Shown: positions 1 through 11,422 of the stretch, one piece after another
Numbering within the stretch: the stretch's first letter is position 1
Layout of the letters: each line of letters opens with the position of its first letter
Source of the DNA: Iris pallida
Taxonomy: Eukaryota > Streptophyta > Magnoliopsida > Asparagales > Iridaceae
Assembly: GCA_029216955.1 (NCBI GenBank)
Contig: JANAVB010010791.1
Location: forward strand, 1,506,982 to 1,570,981
DNA: 64,000 nucleotides
Direction: 5' to 3'
Program-made: the position numbers and the translations under genes
Notes under the pieces: generated by a model
The model's input: the letters and a program-made list of their open reading frames with translations, nothing else
Database searches by the model: none
What the model was told of the DNA's origin: nothing

Positions 1-1199
1 CAGTGTCGGACAACCCCCGACACGATAGTACAACCCACCAGAATCGACCATCCACTCTCTCAACCAGAACTCCACCACCCTGCCATCGTCAGCATCCCGA
101 CAGCCATCCTCGCCCCGTCGCCATCACCTCCACCACAATCACCTTCACTGACTCCCGCAGCCCTCCACCAAACCACCATCCTGACCCTGTCCCCGGCCAC
201 CCGCACCCATCCTGACACAACCTCTACCACCAGTGTATCACCACTACAGCATCACTACAAACCACCACCATTGCTGCCTCCATCGGCCAAAATCTACCGG
301 AAACCCCCATCACCACCACCCACGGCGTCCACCACCGTCGTCATCCACACAACCGAAAAAAAGAAAGGAATAAAGAAATCCCTACCTCTCATCAGTCGCC
401 CATCTCGACCTCCTTCGTCGAGCGCTCCGGTTCCTCCGTCGACTGACCCGGCCTCACCACACGCCTCCACCGACAGCGCCGCCCAACAACTTGTAAATGA
501 CAATTCATAAGTTATTATAAATTCTTTATTCTTCATTTGTGGATGAGATTAGTGTCATGGTTTACTGCATTTTACAGCTTATGTATACATACGATGGTCC
601 ATATACTTTGTATGTGTACAGTTGGCATGGTTACGTACTTAGTCCTAAGTATTTTTGGGACTGGGGCGTTACATATAGGATTAAGGATCCTTATGTCCAG
701 CCCTACTTCGATCCATCTGGCGTCTAATACCCTGGTCACCCGCCCACTGATGATCCCACTGGTGGTGTAGGCCTATAGCTTCTTCTGCTGGATGATTTTG
801 AGGAGATTTATACTTTATTAGGAGTTTTGTGTTTTGGTTATGAGTTATATATGGTTCATGCTTATGTACTGGAACATTTGCTCTGTTGATGTATTTAACT
901 CTTATGACTTTTTTATGTTGAGTTTATATTCCGACTATTTTCTTTTATAATATTCCTCTATTTGTTTTAGGTCTAGTATCAGACTGCTTATGATATGCAC
1001 CTTCTGACTCTTGATATGTCTGTTGAATACTCACATTTCTGCTTATTTGATATATAAGCTATGGTTACTTCATGATACTCTTATAAGTTCATAATGTATA
1101 TCATGGTTACTCATGCCTCCAGATATTTTTTCTCCTATGAATGTTAATCTTAAAGATATTTTCATGTTATTTTTCTCTCTCTGTTATTTAGAAGGTGTC
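1..1199. other. Unassigned repeat-like DNA, possibly degenerate long-LTR sequence
   Basis: Positions 1-500 are C-rich and low in complexity; the short ORFs there are proline/serine/threonine-rich by composition only. From about 500 on the DNA is AT-rich, with stops in all frames. The stretch around 540-780 has the texture of the 3' half of the long-LTR elements A and F further along, but I cannot align it convincingly. No motif of a host gene is visible. Confidence 0.3.
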
Positions 1200-1672
1200 T
1201 ACTTTATGATGAATGACAAAGGGGAAGAAAAATACAAAATCTAACTATTTAGAGAAAATACAACTACTATAGAGTAACCATACATGCATACTTTATCCTT
1301 TAAATATGCATAATATTTGTATAATTTTAGATTATATGTCTTTCTTATTTGAAAAGGTCTTACTTGGTTAATACTTAGCAAATACTGTTTTGACTATAAA
1401 TATATCATTCACTTGCTCATAAGCTATGGTAATATGATAAATGACATATGATAAATGTGTACAAGTCAAAACAAGATTTTCTAGGCTCTATAGGAATTAC
1501 AGATTGCCTAAGCAGCCCTTACATTACTCAGATGAACTATAGATCTATGGGGGAGCTTGCAATTTGTTCAAAAGCTACCTATAAACTACGGGGGAGCATA
1601 AACATCAGTCAAAGGCTACCTGCTAATTGAGTTGTATTGGCATGGTTTGTCAATTATCATAATGGGGAAGAT
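1200..1672 (+). mobile_element. 3' tail of the internal region of a SIRE-like copia element
   Basis: This non-coding stretch holds repeated short G-runs of the GGGGGAGC type (near 1550 and 1592) and the polypurine tract at 1661-1672, directly followed by an LTR that starts TGTTGACA. Repeated G-runs ahead of the 3' LTR are typical of SIRE/Maximus-type Ty1-copia elements. The coding part and the 5' LTR would lie left of the window. The 5' limit of this tail is uncertain. Confidence 0.5.
1661..1672 (+). other. Polypurine tract of the SIRE-like element
   Basis: A purine run (AATGGGGAAGAT) sits immediately before the TG that opens the LTR, the expected place for the primer of plus-strand DNA synthesis. 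It fixes the LTR as a 3' LTR in plus orientation. Confidence 0.55.
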
Positions 1673-2720
1673 TGTTGACACAAAACTATCCCAGTCAACC
1701 TGATTATGATAATCGACATAACCAAACTTAATACAAGAGCTCAGTAACAATAAAAAAAGACTGCCCATAAAAGACAGGACATCCGTTTCAACATGCTGGA
1801 TAAACAAGTTGTCAATTCTTGTGTCTGTTCTTTGATGTAATCTTATATTTTATTGAGTCTAGGACATTATGTACATTGAGTCGCACTGATACTCCAAATT
1901 TCTACTCGATCCACAAAACAAAGTCCACTCAAACAATGGTCTGAAACCCATTTACAAAAAGTCCAACCAAAAACCAATAAACTATTCCAAAACAAGCCAA
2001 AATCCATACCTAATCTGAACACCAAACTCAGACCAAACTGATCGGTCTCTGAAGTTTTGGTAATTTCATCCAGTTGTGAAAATCCCAGATTCTATGGCCT
2101 CCAACGTTCAAAAAAATTAAATTTGATACCTGCATTCTAGCCGAACTCTGTCCACAAAAAGCCTATACATAGAGATAAATTTTCACATTCTAATTATCTC
2201 ACCTACAATCCAATCTTCTATTCTATAGTGAGAAAGTCTATGAGCTAAACCTTCCCATCTCCAAGATCTTCTTGTTCCAAGTACGATCTCGGTTTAGAAG
2301 TCTGTTGGAGTTGTAAAAGCTTGGCGTATAAAAGCTTCTTTATCATGTTCTGATGTCGCGAGTCCTTCGGATTAAAGCTCATAGTTTTGAATTCGTTGTT
2401 CCCTTCGGATAAAAGCACAAGATGTAAGGAGTTGTAAGCACTTCGGATTTAAAGTTGTGTTTCACTATTGTGACTATAGTGGATTCAACTCCAAGCAAGA
2501 GTTCTTGGGCATGGACTAGTCCTTTCAGAGGGAAACCAGGATAAGAATCTTGGTGTTTGAGTTTGCTTCTCTTTACTCTACTGCCTTACATACTTGTCTT
2601 ATACACACACACACTTTATTATGTTGGTTAAACTTTGTCTTCACTTAGAATAATTTTTAATTGGATAGATATCTCTGATGCACTGTATTCACCCCCTTAG
2701 TGTTTCCTAACTGTCCTACA
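1673..2720 (+). repeat. 3' LTR of a SIRE-like copia element
   Basis: The LTR starts TGTTGACA and ends TCCTACA, 1048 bp. Its last 450 bp align by eye with the LTRs of elements D (41100-41620) and E (29941-30151). Shared landmarks are GCAAGAGTTCT, then GGACTAGTC, then a closing stretch of the type CACTNTATTCACCCCC. The 5-bp target duplication cannot be checked because the 5' LTR is outside the window; the 3' flank begins CATCG. It abuts the 3' portion of the minus-strand LINE, so it probably inserted into that LINE. Confidence 0.6.
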
Positions 2721-3718
2721 CATCGAACAACCAAATCGACTCTGGCTCAAGAGAAGGGCCAAATAGAGCACGGTTATGAGTCACGACATTAGAGGATCTT
2801 AGAGAGAACCTAAAGCATGGCCCCAGAGAAATTGAGGTATCTACACGAATATCTTCCACGATATAACAAAGCTTCCAAGGAATAAACATGGACCTATATT
2901 GTTCACAAGGTTAATGATGATTTTCATGTTTCCTTCGAAATCCACCAGTTTGATACCTTGTGCTTTGCATGATTGTAGTCCTAGACGTAGAGCTCTTCCT
3001 TCCGCTTCAAAAGGACATCCTCTCCAGCTTGCTGAAGTCACTCCACCTTAGAACACGTCTGGTGCATTGCGAACAACAACTACTCTGCTCATCAAACCAT
3101 TCACCCATTCATGAATGCCTCCATCGAAATTATATTCAACCTGGCCAAAAGGGGAGGGGACCATGCAGTTTGCGATTTGATTGCAACAAGGGAGAAGTGG
3201 GCATGGGTGATAGGGATGAAGAGAATTCTTGGATGAGGTTGAAAGCACTCTAATATCATAGCGATATTGATCTGCTTCACTTAAAAAACAGAGAGTTCCT
3301 AGCCCTCCAGATGGCCTATGCTAAACAACTAGCATAGCAGAAGGATGACAATTCATTTCTTTTAATCAGACCCCCCAGAACGTCTAATAGACTATTAGGA
3401 TCTTCTTGCGGCGCAATGCCCCTATTGGAGAGGCGAACCAAATATGACTGTATATTTGGCATTTGAGGAGTATGTAATCGATATTTTCAGCCTCTAATCC
3501 ATAGAGCATGCATGATGCATCTACCGAGGGCAGAATTCGATTGATGTTCGCTTTGACTTCAATTGCTTCGGTTAAAATGTGCCATATAAATAGCTACACC
3601 TTTGGAGCTATAGTTTTGATCTTCCACAATTTCATCCAATTGAAGTTGTAATAGTGCTCGAGGAGGATGATTAAAATTTATCTACAAACTGTTTTCGTGG
3701 AGAACACACTAGAGGGAG
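2721..3718 (-). pseudogene. LINE (L1-type) ORF2 C-terminal part: zf-RVT and RNase H
   Basis: Read on the minus strand, this is the end of a plant L1-type ORF2. Positions 3713 to about 3380 encode a zf-RVT-like stretch. It has a Trp-Lys-Ile start and a later Cys-x-Ile-Tyr-Ser-His-Ile-Trp motif. Positions about 3250-2841 encode an RNase H-like domain with NFDGG followed by an EAEGRALRLGLQ block. Stops break the frame several times. The upstream half (reverse transcriptase) lies at 28184-29940, on the far side of LTR A, whose target duplication GGGAG marks the break. The 3' end is cut by the SIRE-like LTR at 2720. No endonuclease half is present. The family assignment is solid; activity is excluded. 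Confidence 0.7.
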
Positions 3719-4678
3719 TGTAACTACCACTTTTCTAAAATGAGGATAATTTTAAAATTATGTAAAATTGATCATGTTAGTTAATAAATAATGGATTTAA
3801 ATCATGTTAATGATAAATTGGTAAATTTTTAATTATTTTAAAATTAATTAATTTGGTGTATTGTGACTTTGGTCTTTTGCTAGTGAAACCTTAGAACTAC
3901 TTAGCCTAGAGACTAACCATGACCATGGAGACCTAGCTAATGTAATTAGATTAGTTTACTACCACTTTTTAGACTAAGGGTGTTTTGGTAATTTGTGAAT
4001 TATTATTATTTTTGAATTTTATTTAATTGATAATGTGTTAAATGTTATTTTAGGTCTAACCCTAGAGTTATTCTAATCTAGATGTTGATCATGAACCTAG
4101 AGGCTTAGTTAGTAGATTTGAACTAATTAACTAAGTTATAAAGTATCTAGATATTATGTTAGGATCAAGATATTTGTAGAAAACCTAATCTAGTTTGACC
4201 TTTACTAAAGAGGCTTGAATTTACAACTTAAGAAGGCCTAAAAACCGATTGGATCTAACCCTAACCCTAGCAACCACCATGGCCGGCCAAAAGAGGATAG
4301 CCCACCTGTATAAGTGAACATTAGTCCCCTCTTGCCTCTTTTATTGCAAACCCTAACCCTAATTGTGTTATTCCCCAAATTTGCCCCTTTCACCAAATCA
4401 ACTCCAAATTCAACCAAACCAATTGCAAAATTACTCCCCTTGAGTAGATGAGGTCTCTATTGGCTAGCTAGGAAGGATTTGGAGCAATTTGGCCATTGGA
4501 ACTTGGTGGGAGATCTATTCTAGGGATTTTTATTGGGATTCCAACTTCCAATTGGTAAGAGCCTCTAAACCTAATAAATTCCATATTTTTTATTGCAGAT
4601 GCATCCATTTAGGATCCCCCTAGCCCTAGGAATGATTTGGGTCTAGTTCGAGTCCATTTGAGGTGCGTATCGGAGGAG

Positions 4679-4708
4679 CACTACCAAAATTCATCGCTTT
4701 AGCGACGG
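4679..4708 (+). repeat. CACTA 5' terminal inverted repeat
   Basis: Thirty bases beginning CACTACCAAAATTC and ending AGCGACGG. They are the exact reverse complement of 18068-18097. The 3-bp duplication GAG lies just outside. Confidence 0.95.
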
Positions 4709-5520
4709 CCGTATCCATCGCCCTGCCGTCGGTAAATGGCAATACTGACGGATGGCCGACGAATTTGGACAAAAACATCCGTCGGGAAAAGCCTCGTCGC
4801 TAAAAATAATCCGTCGCCAAGTTGTCACCCAGCGACAATTTCGTGACGGATTTTCGTCAACCATACTCATACATCTCGCGACGAATTACCGACAGATTTT
4901 CCTCAAAGCACGTATCAGAAAGTTAATGACACATCGCCTTATCGACGGTCGTATCCGTCGCTAAAATGGTCGGTAATTGCGTATCAGAGAGTATCTGATA
5001 CACAATATCCGTCGCTAAATGTTCGATAAACGCGTATCAGAGAGTGTCTGATACGCAATATCCGTCGTTAACTCCTCGCTGGTAGTCGCTACTGTTCGAC
5101 GGGCTTGCGACGGAATAGCGGCGGTACATCCGTCGACCCGGTTCTGTGAATCTTTCATATTTCCAGAACCGTGGCGACGGATATTCTGCCGCTATTCCGT
5201 CAGGATATGTCGCTACTCCATCGTCGACCAGTCGCGGATTTGGTGACGGATTATCTGTCGCCAAACTTTTACCGACTACTAGCGACGGTCTACCGACGAA
5301 ATATCCGTCGATCCTATTCTGTGATTTTTTCATATTTCCAGAACCTTGCCGACGGATGATCCGTCGGAGTTGTCGACATCCGTCGCTAACTTGGAATAGT
5401 CCCAGTTAGTGACGAATATTTCGTCGGTGAGTAGTCGCCATCCGTCGCTAACTTGGAATTGTCCCAGTTAGCGACGAATATTCTGTCGGTTGGTAGTCAC
5501 GGGTCCGTCGCTAAGTGGAT
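4690..5520. repeat. CACTA left subterminal repeat region
   Basis: More than twenty copies of a short motif around TCCGTCGCTA or its complement TAGCGACGGA are spread over about 830 bp in both orientations. The related GCGTATCAGA-GTATC motif occurs several times near 4910-5060. In En/Spm elements such subterminal arrays bind the TNPA-type protein and are needed for excision; that role here is by analogy. Confidence 0.85.
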
Positions 5521-5809
5521 TTTTTTGAATTTCTTTTGCATAAAACAGAGCATTCCATGTTCACACAACATCCACCAACATAAATAACACAAATTATCCA
5601 AACATTCAACATTATCCAAACATTCAAACATTCAACATCCCAAACATCCACCAACATAAATAAAATAGATCATTTCCAAACATCCACCAAGACAAACCAA
5701 CATAAATAATGCAACAATCATTTAAAAAAGTCAACATTATCCAATATTTCAAATTATCCACACAAATATTCAATATTTAAACAGTTTTCAAAATCTTCGA
5801 ATATAAACA
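5521..5809. other. AT-rich spacer with CAAACATTCAACA repeats
   Basis: Between the subterminal array and the second CACTA gene is a CA/AT-rich stretch. Variants of AACATTCAAACATCCACCAACATAAAT recur imperfectly through 5560-5790. No ORF is supported. It may be the 3' untranslated region of the minus-strand gene. Confidence 0.4.
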
Positions 5810-7721
5810 TCAACAAGGAGGAGGAGTTTGATCATCCGATGGTGTTGGTACTCCCTGCTGCGCCCGACGCATGTACACTTCCACCAGGTGTGGCTGCAAT
5901 CCCTCTAAGACACGGTCTGGAAGTTGGCATAGCTGCTCTAGCGACATCAGGTCGAGAAGGGCCGTCACAGCAGGAGGCGATATGATAGGGGCAGTAGGGT
6001 CAAAAGAGAGACGCCCGACGGAAGAAGGACCGGCAGCACCAGTAGACGGACCGAAAGCAGTAGAAGGACACGGAAAGTATGTGGACAACTGCGCCCACAA
6101 GTCCGACACCGTCTCGTTCAGATGCTCAAGCTGGGACCTCACATCATCGTCTTTCGGGGCCGTAGGAGGAGGCGGGAGAGGTAGAAATCTCGGAATCGCC
6201 GCGTGCAACGGTGCCAGGGAGCCGACTTCGTACAGGCGCCCTTTCTGAAAGCCGCAGACGGTATCTACGAACATGTCGTCGTAGTGAGCGACCATAGAAG
6301 AGGGCGTCCCGACGGGCGTCGTTTTGCCGATATCCTCTGGAGTAGATGGTTGAACCCGACTAAGGGCCTCACGATACGCAACCTATCAAATGAATGTGTT
6401 TATACTATAAGTTTACCTAAGTTTTAATCTAAATCCTATGTTTTCCTAAGTTATAGTCTGAATCCTAAGTTTACCTAAGTTATAGTCTGAATCCTAAGTT
6501 TACCTAAGTTATAGTTTGAATACTTATAATTCTAACATAAGTCTCATAAACGTAAGTACTTACATCTGTCTCCTTGGCCCTCTCGTCGACGAAGCTCCCG
6601 TCCTTCTGCCTCTTGTGGGTATGCTGGAATATATCGTGCATGGTGACCGAGTCAGCATCTTTTCTCTCCTTCAACGCCTATTGGGTCTGCATACGAAATA
6701 TTCGTAGAATTTAATTAATTAAGTATATTAACAGTACCGAATTAGATAGTGGAATGAATTTGTGGTATCTCACCAATTCTGCAAGCGTTGCTGCGTGGGG
6801 CTTTGATCCCCCCGTATGTAGCCCTGCGGCCCGTCGGTTCGCTTTCGCCTTTTCTAATTTCTGCTTGAAGGCAGGAGCATCCATCTTCTCCAAGAGCTTC
6901 TTATAGTAGTCCTGTCGGATCCACTCCTTCTTCGAATGCGCCGTTCGAAGGTCATAAACCGCATCCCGGATCTTCTTCCCGGCGGCGCTTCTATAGGTCC
7001 TACGGATTACCTCCTCGCGATGGGAGGCCACCAGAAGGTCCTCTGACATACAAATTCAATTATCACGATATTAAAAAAATAGTTGATTAAAGAGTAACTA
7101 ATAATTAATCACAAGATATATATATACCCTCATCTCGTCGAGCCAGCGGTACTGCAAGTCTATGGGCATATCAGAAAAATTGAGGTAGGGGCTATGGTAG
7201 TTAGTTCGGATAATCTTCCCTAGAAGCCTTGTAGCATCTCCCGGAAAAAAAAACTTACAAAGAAGCAATGACTGGATTATTAACTTGAATAAATGAAACA
7301 AATTTATTAAATTTACTTGCGACTCACCCCCGGGCCATAGCTCTCGTCGGAACTCGCCCATCGGCCTCTTTGGTGTCGTCGGAGGTTCCACGGCTCCGTG
7401 TATGTACTCACCAGTAACCGGGTGTAACTGAATCCGGGGGTACTCCGGGGCCCACTGTACAGTAACTGGTGGTACCGCTGGTGGATCCGCTGACAGAACG
7501 GATCCACTAGCGGATGGAGACGCCCTCGACGAACGTGTCGATAGCCCTGTGGTAGATCGACGGTGGGATGAGTCTGTGCCCGGGGTACTCTCCGGGTCCG
7601 GATCGCTAGCGTGCGTCATCTCCCGGGAAGGCTGAAGGCGACCACGACCACCACCATGACCACGCCCACCACCAGCACCACGACCAGAACCACCAGCACC
7701 ATGATGACGAGTGCTAGCCAT
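5810..7721 (-). pseudogene. CACTA second gene, TNPA-like / Transposase_24-type protein
   Basis: On the minus strand the likely start is at 7721 (MASTRHHGAGG...), followed by a Gly/Arg-rich N-terminus (to about 7630) and a Ser/Pro linker. A Transposase_24-type segment follows around 7250-7130 (...SDMPIDLQYRWLDEMR). It continues at 7049-6770 (...RSAAGKKIRDAVYDLRTAHSKK...KLEKAKANRRAAG). The last piece, 6295-5810, has the HYDDMFVDTV motif common in this family, a Pro-rich linker and a short helical tail. The pieces are separated by AT-rich gaps with GT-like borders, so introns are likely. In CACTA elements this protein binds subterminal repeats. Whether the spliced frame is fully open I could not establish. 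Confidence 0.65.
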
Positions 7722-7884
7722 CAGCAGGGCGACGAGTGATGCCGCGAAGAAAAGAACTAGGAGTGCCATCTGAAATAAGAATATACAGAAGTTTATACTG
7801 AATTCACTAAGTTATAAGTGCTTTTATTAGGTCAAACTAAAATCATGTAATTGAAAGTGTTTTTAATATATACTAATATTTAAT

Positions 7885-10800
7885 CTAATCATCGTCATCG
7901 TCTTTATCCTTGTCCTCATCCTCATCCTCATCATCATCCTCATCTTCATCCTCATCCTTATCATCGACTTCATATGTATCCTCATCCTCATCAAGTTCTT
8001 CTTCTTCTTCTTCTTCTTCTTCTTCTTCTTCTTCTTCTTCTTCTTCTTCTTCTTCTTCTTCCTCATCCTTAATATTTGGGAAAGGCGCCTCTTTCTCCCC
8101 TGGTTGACAACTAAGTCTTGTGTATCAGCCTCTTCCTCCCCTCTATTTTCCTCAATAATATTTTTATCATCCATGGTATCCGACTGTTGTACCAAGTATT
8201 GGGACTTTTTGATCTGGTCCTCTTAGTATGCTGGGTCTCCAATGTTGAATGTATTTCTAGATTTAATCTTGCATACTGCCCACTAGTCAAATCGATCTCT
8301 ACGATGCCTTGGGTAGCTTGTATAGTAGACTTGAACAGTCTGACTTGCTATCGCAAACGTGTCGAACCCTCTATACCTCATGTGATGATTTATATCGACG
8401 AATCCAAATTGTTTATCGATTTTTCAATCGATATTTGGTGTCGTATCGAACCACTCACATTTGAACATCATAATATGCATATCATATGGGGTACGATATT
8501 GTAAATCTATAATATCCCGAAGCACTCCATAATAGTCAAAGTCCGGCTCGTCGTCATAGATGGTGCCTCTTATGCAAATACCAGAATCCTTTGTACTGAA
8601 GCCGTCATTGACATATTCGGCATTTATAGCATTCTGAGTTGCCTTAAACTTGAAGCCATTAATGACATAGCCTGGCCAAGTCTTTGCATGCTTCTTTGGT
8701 CCCAATGCCAAATAACGAATACGTTCATTTGTGAGTGTTGTTTCAGGCAATAAAACCTGTAAACAAATATTGATAATTTAAATATTTTAGATGCATATAT
8801 TTTAATGGTAGCCGCATAAATTATTATCTGAGTGACTTACGTATTTGCGAAACCAGGACGGAAAGGTACAATCAACCTCACTTTGAAGTCCTTCATCGGT
8901 AATATCGGGTGTCCTCATTTTGAATTCATCTCTAAATACACTGTTAGAGAGAATAAGAATAAGTGTAGTAAGTTACTTCACCAAATTAGAGATTATAACG
9001 AGTGTAATTATAGTCACTTACCTCTCCAAATCTCTCTTTTCTTGTATATCACAATTTAACAAGACATATCAGTGCGCGGCATCATACTCGTCGTCAGTCA
9101 ACCACCGTTTCTTACTAGCCCCAATAGGCTTGCCCCTTACATTGAATATACCTCCATCCTCAACGTCCTCGTCATTCTTTTGAGGTCTATTTCGATTTGT
9201 CTTAATATGTGTATCAAAATAAATGGAGCAGAAGTTTGATACCTCCTCGATAAGGTATGCTTCGTATATCGAAGCCTCTATATGAGCCTTGTTGCCAACT
9301 TTCTTCTTTAGATGGTGTAGGTATCTAGAGAGACAAATTATCTTGAGAATTAATAATGAAATGCAACTTAAATTATATCGATTTTTATGTACCTTTCAAA
9401 TGGGTACATCTATCGATCATGAACAGATGCACCGACACGGACTTCGTATGCTAGATGAATCGATAGATGCTCCATGCTGTCGAAGAAGCCCGAAGGAAAT
9501 ATTTTCTCTAACTTACAAATTGTTAAGACAATTTTCTCTTCAAGTTCAACCATATGTTGCACCGTCAACTTAGTTGAACAAATATCCCTGAAGAATGTAG
9601 ATAGCTCGGCCAACGGAACCCATACAGAAGAAGGCAACAACTCTCTTAAAGCAATGGGCAGTAATCTTTCCATAAACACATGGCAGTCGTGACTCTTTAT
9701 TTTCGTTAGCTTGCGTTCATTAAGATCAATGCATCTAGATAAATTCGATACATAGCCGTCGAAAAATCTTAAAGTAGATATCCACTTGCAGATTAATAAT
9801 CTATCTTCCTTGCTCAATGTGTATTGTGCTACCGGCTTAGTTAATTGTCCACCAGCTCCCCTTTGTATCAAGTATCGAACACATTCTTTTCGATATGCAT
9901 GACATCAAGATTATGCCTCATAAGATTATCTTTCCAATAAGACAAGTCCCAGAAGATACTCCGTTTGGTCCAGTTATGTCTTTGTTCGAACCCTTCGACA
10001 CGATTGTTCGATGGATCTTCAATTACGGAGGACAAGTCCTTTACATCTTCCCAAATATCGTATCCCGACAATCTGGGTGGCGGATGAGAAAATTCTTATT
10101 TTCCAGCTCTGAACACGTCCTTGTTCTTTCTCTAAGGATGACTCGCGGGCAAAAATTGACGGTGACAGTCAAAGAAAGAAGTTTTTCCTCCATGTTTAAG
10201 GCGGAACGCCTTAATATTTTCCATGCATATCGGACAAGACATGGTGCCATAAGTACTCCATCCCGACAGCATACCGTATGCTGGAAAATTATTTATTGTC
10301 CACATCAGTGAAGCTCTCATATGAAAGTTCTGTTTCCTGGAAATATCATAGGTCGTGACGTCGACCTACCACAACTGTTTCAGCTCAACCACCAACGGCT
10401 GTAAATATATATCGATGTTTTTTGTCAGATTTTTGGGACCCGGTATGATAGCTGTCAAGAACATATAAGGAGTCTTTATACACATCCATGATGGCAGATT
10501 GTAAGGGGTAAGAATGACCAGCCAGCAGGAGTATTGAGATCCCGACGGCCCGAAAGGGGTGAAGCCATCAGAATATAGTGCCAGACGTACATTTCTAGGC
10601 TCTGCAGCAAAATCTGGATGACACAAATCAAAATGTTTCCATGCCTCTCCGTTCGAAGGATGTGACAATTCTCTATCGTCCTTTGTGCGTTCTTTGTTGT
10701 GCCATGTCATGTGTTCAGCTGTATTCAGAGACATATACATCCTCTGCAAGCGCTTCGTGATCGACAAGTAATGCATATACTTGTAAGGACATCGTTTTCT

Positions 10801-11422
10801 AGTTGACTTTCCTTTTTCCTTTACTGGCTTGTAAAGATCCGTATTACAGAAGCTGCAACTTTCTATGTCCTCCTTCTCTTTGTAGTACAACATGCATCCG
10901 TTGCGACAACAATCTATCTTCTCGTACCCCAGTCCCAGTTGTCGGACCATGATCTTTGACTTGTAGAAGTTTTTTGTGAGCTCTTTTAATTCCTTTGGTA
11001 AGATCTCCGTCGCTAGTTGTGTAATCCTATCATAGCAAGCTTATGGCAAGTTAAAATTGGACTTTATGTTCAACAACCACATCGTCACTGATAGTACGGA
11101 ATGAGTCTCACAATCAGGATGTAGAGGAGTATCTGCATCCTGAAACATATCATAGAACTCCTTCGCCTCGGGATTAGGATCCTCCGGATCAAAATTAGGT
11201 CTTGCCGCATCGTACACCATATCTCGTGTACGATTCTCCAGGTCTCCATAATCAACAGGGCATCCGTCGTCCATGACAAAATCTATTGCAGCATTTTCAT
11301 CAAAAGCATAAGTAGCAGCATTCGCAACCTGTCTTTATGCATATAGTTCACCTTGCGATGACCACATGCAGTAATCACATACGAAATCCTTACGGGTCAA
11401 ATGATCTCTCACAGTCACCACT
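7885..11422 (-). pseudogene. CACTA transposase (TNP2-type), main body
   Basis: Read from 11422 down, pieces in order are as follows. 11276-11041 is a linker with PDVDYGDLENR-like acidic text. 10950-10366 is the Transposase_21 N-half, with CCRNGCMLYYKE and CSFCN cysteines. 10320-10132 continues it with the family block FPAYGMLSGWSTYGTMSCP and DCHRQFLP. 10071-9868 contains WKDNLMRHNLDVMHIEKNVFD. 9871-9410 is a DUF4218-type domain with KSHDCHVFMERLLPIALRELLP. 8750-8424 is a DUF4216-type domain. An acidic Asp/Glu tail, including the poly-Glu coded by the TTC tract, ends at a TAG at 7887-7885. Several frameshifts and stops separate pieces; some gaps may be introns. The N-terminal domain lies beyond LTR A'. 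Confidence 0.85.
7996..8060. repeat. (TTC)n microsatellite coding poly-Glu on the minus strand
   Basis: About twenty TTC units. On the minus strand they read GAA in the same frame as the acidic C-terminal tail and stop codon of the transposase at 7885, so they lengthen a glutamate run rather than break the gene. The shifted frames give poly-Lys or poly-Ser shadow ORFs. Confidence 0.85.

Noticed and set aside
1..536. Pro/Ser/Thr-rich ORFs as a cell-wall protein gene
   Set aside because: No signal peptide and no regular motif such as SPPPP; different frames look alike, so it is base composition.
4255..4370. CCCTAACCCTAG stretches as telomeric DNA
   Set aside because: Only one to three degenerate units each, placed after a TATA-like box of LTR A, where AACCCTA words are common in plant untranslated leaders.
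7910..8107. Plus-strand poly-Ser ORF and minus-strand poly-Lys ORF
   Set aside because: Other frames of the TTC tract; the frame in phase with the transposase tail reads Glu and ends in a stop at 7885.
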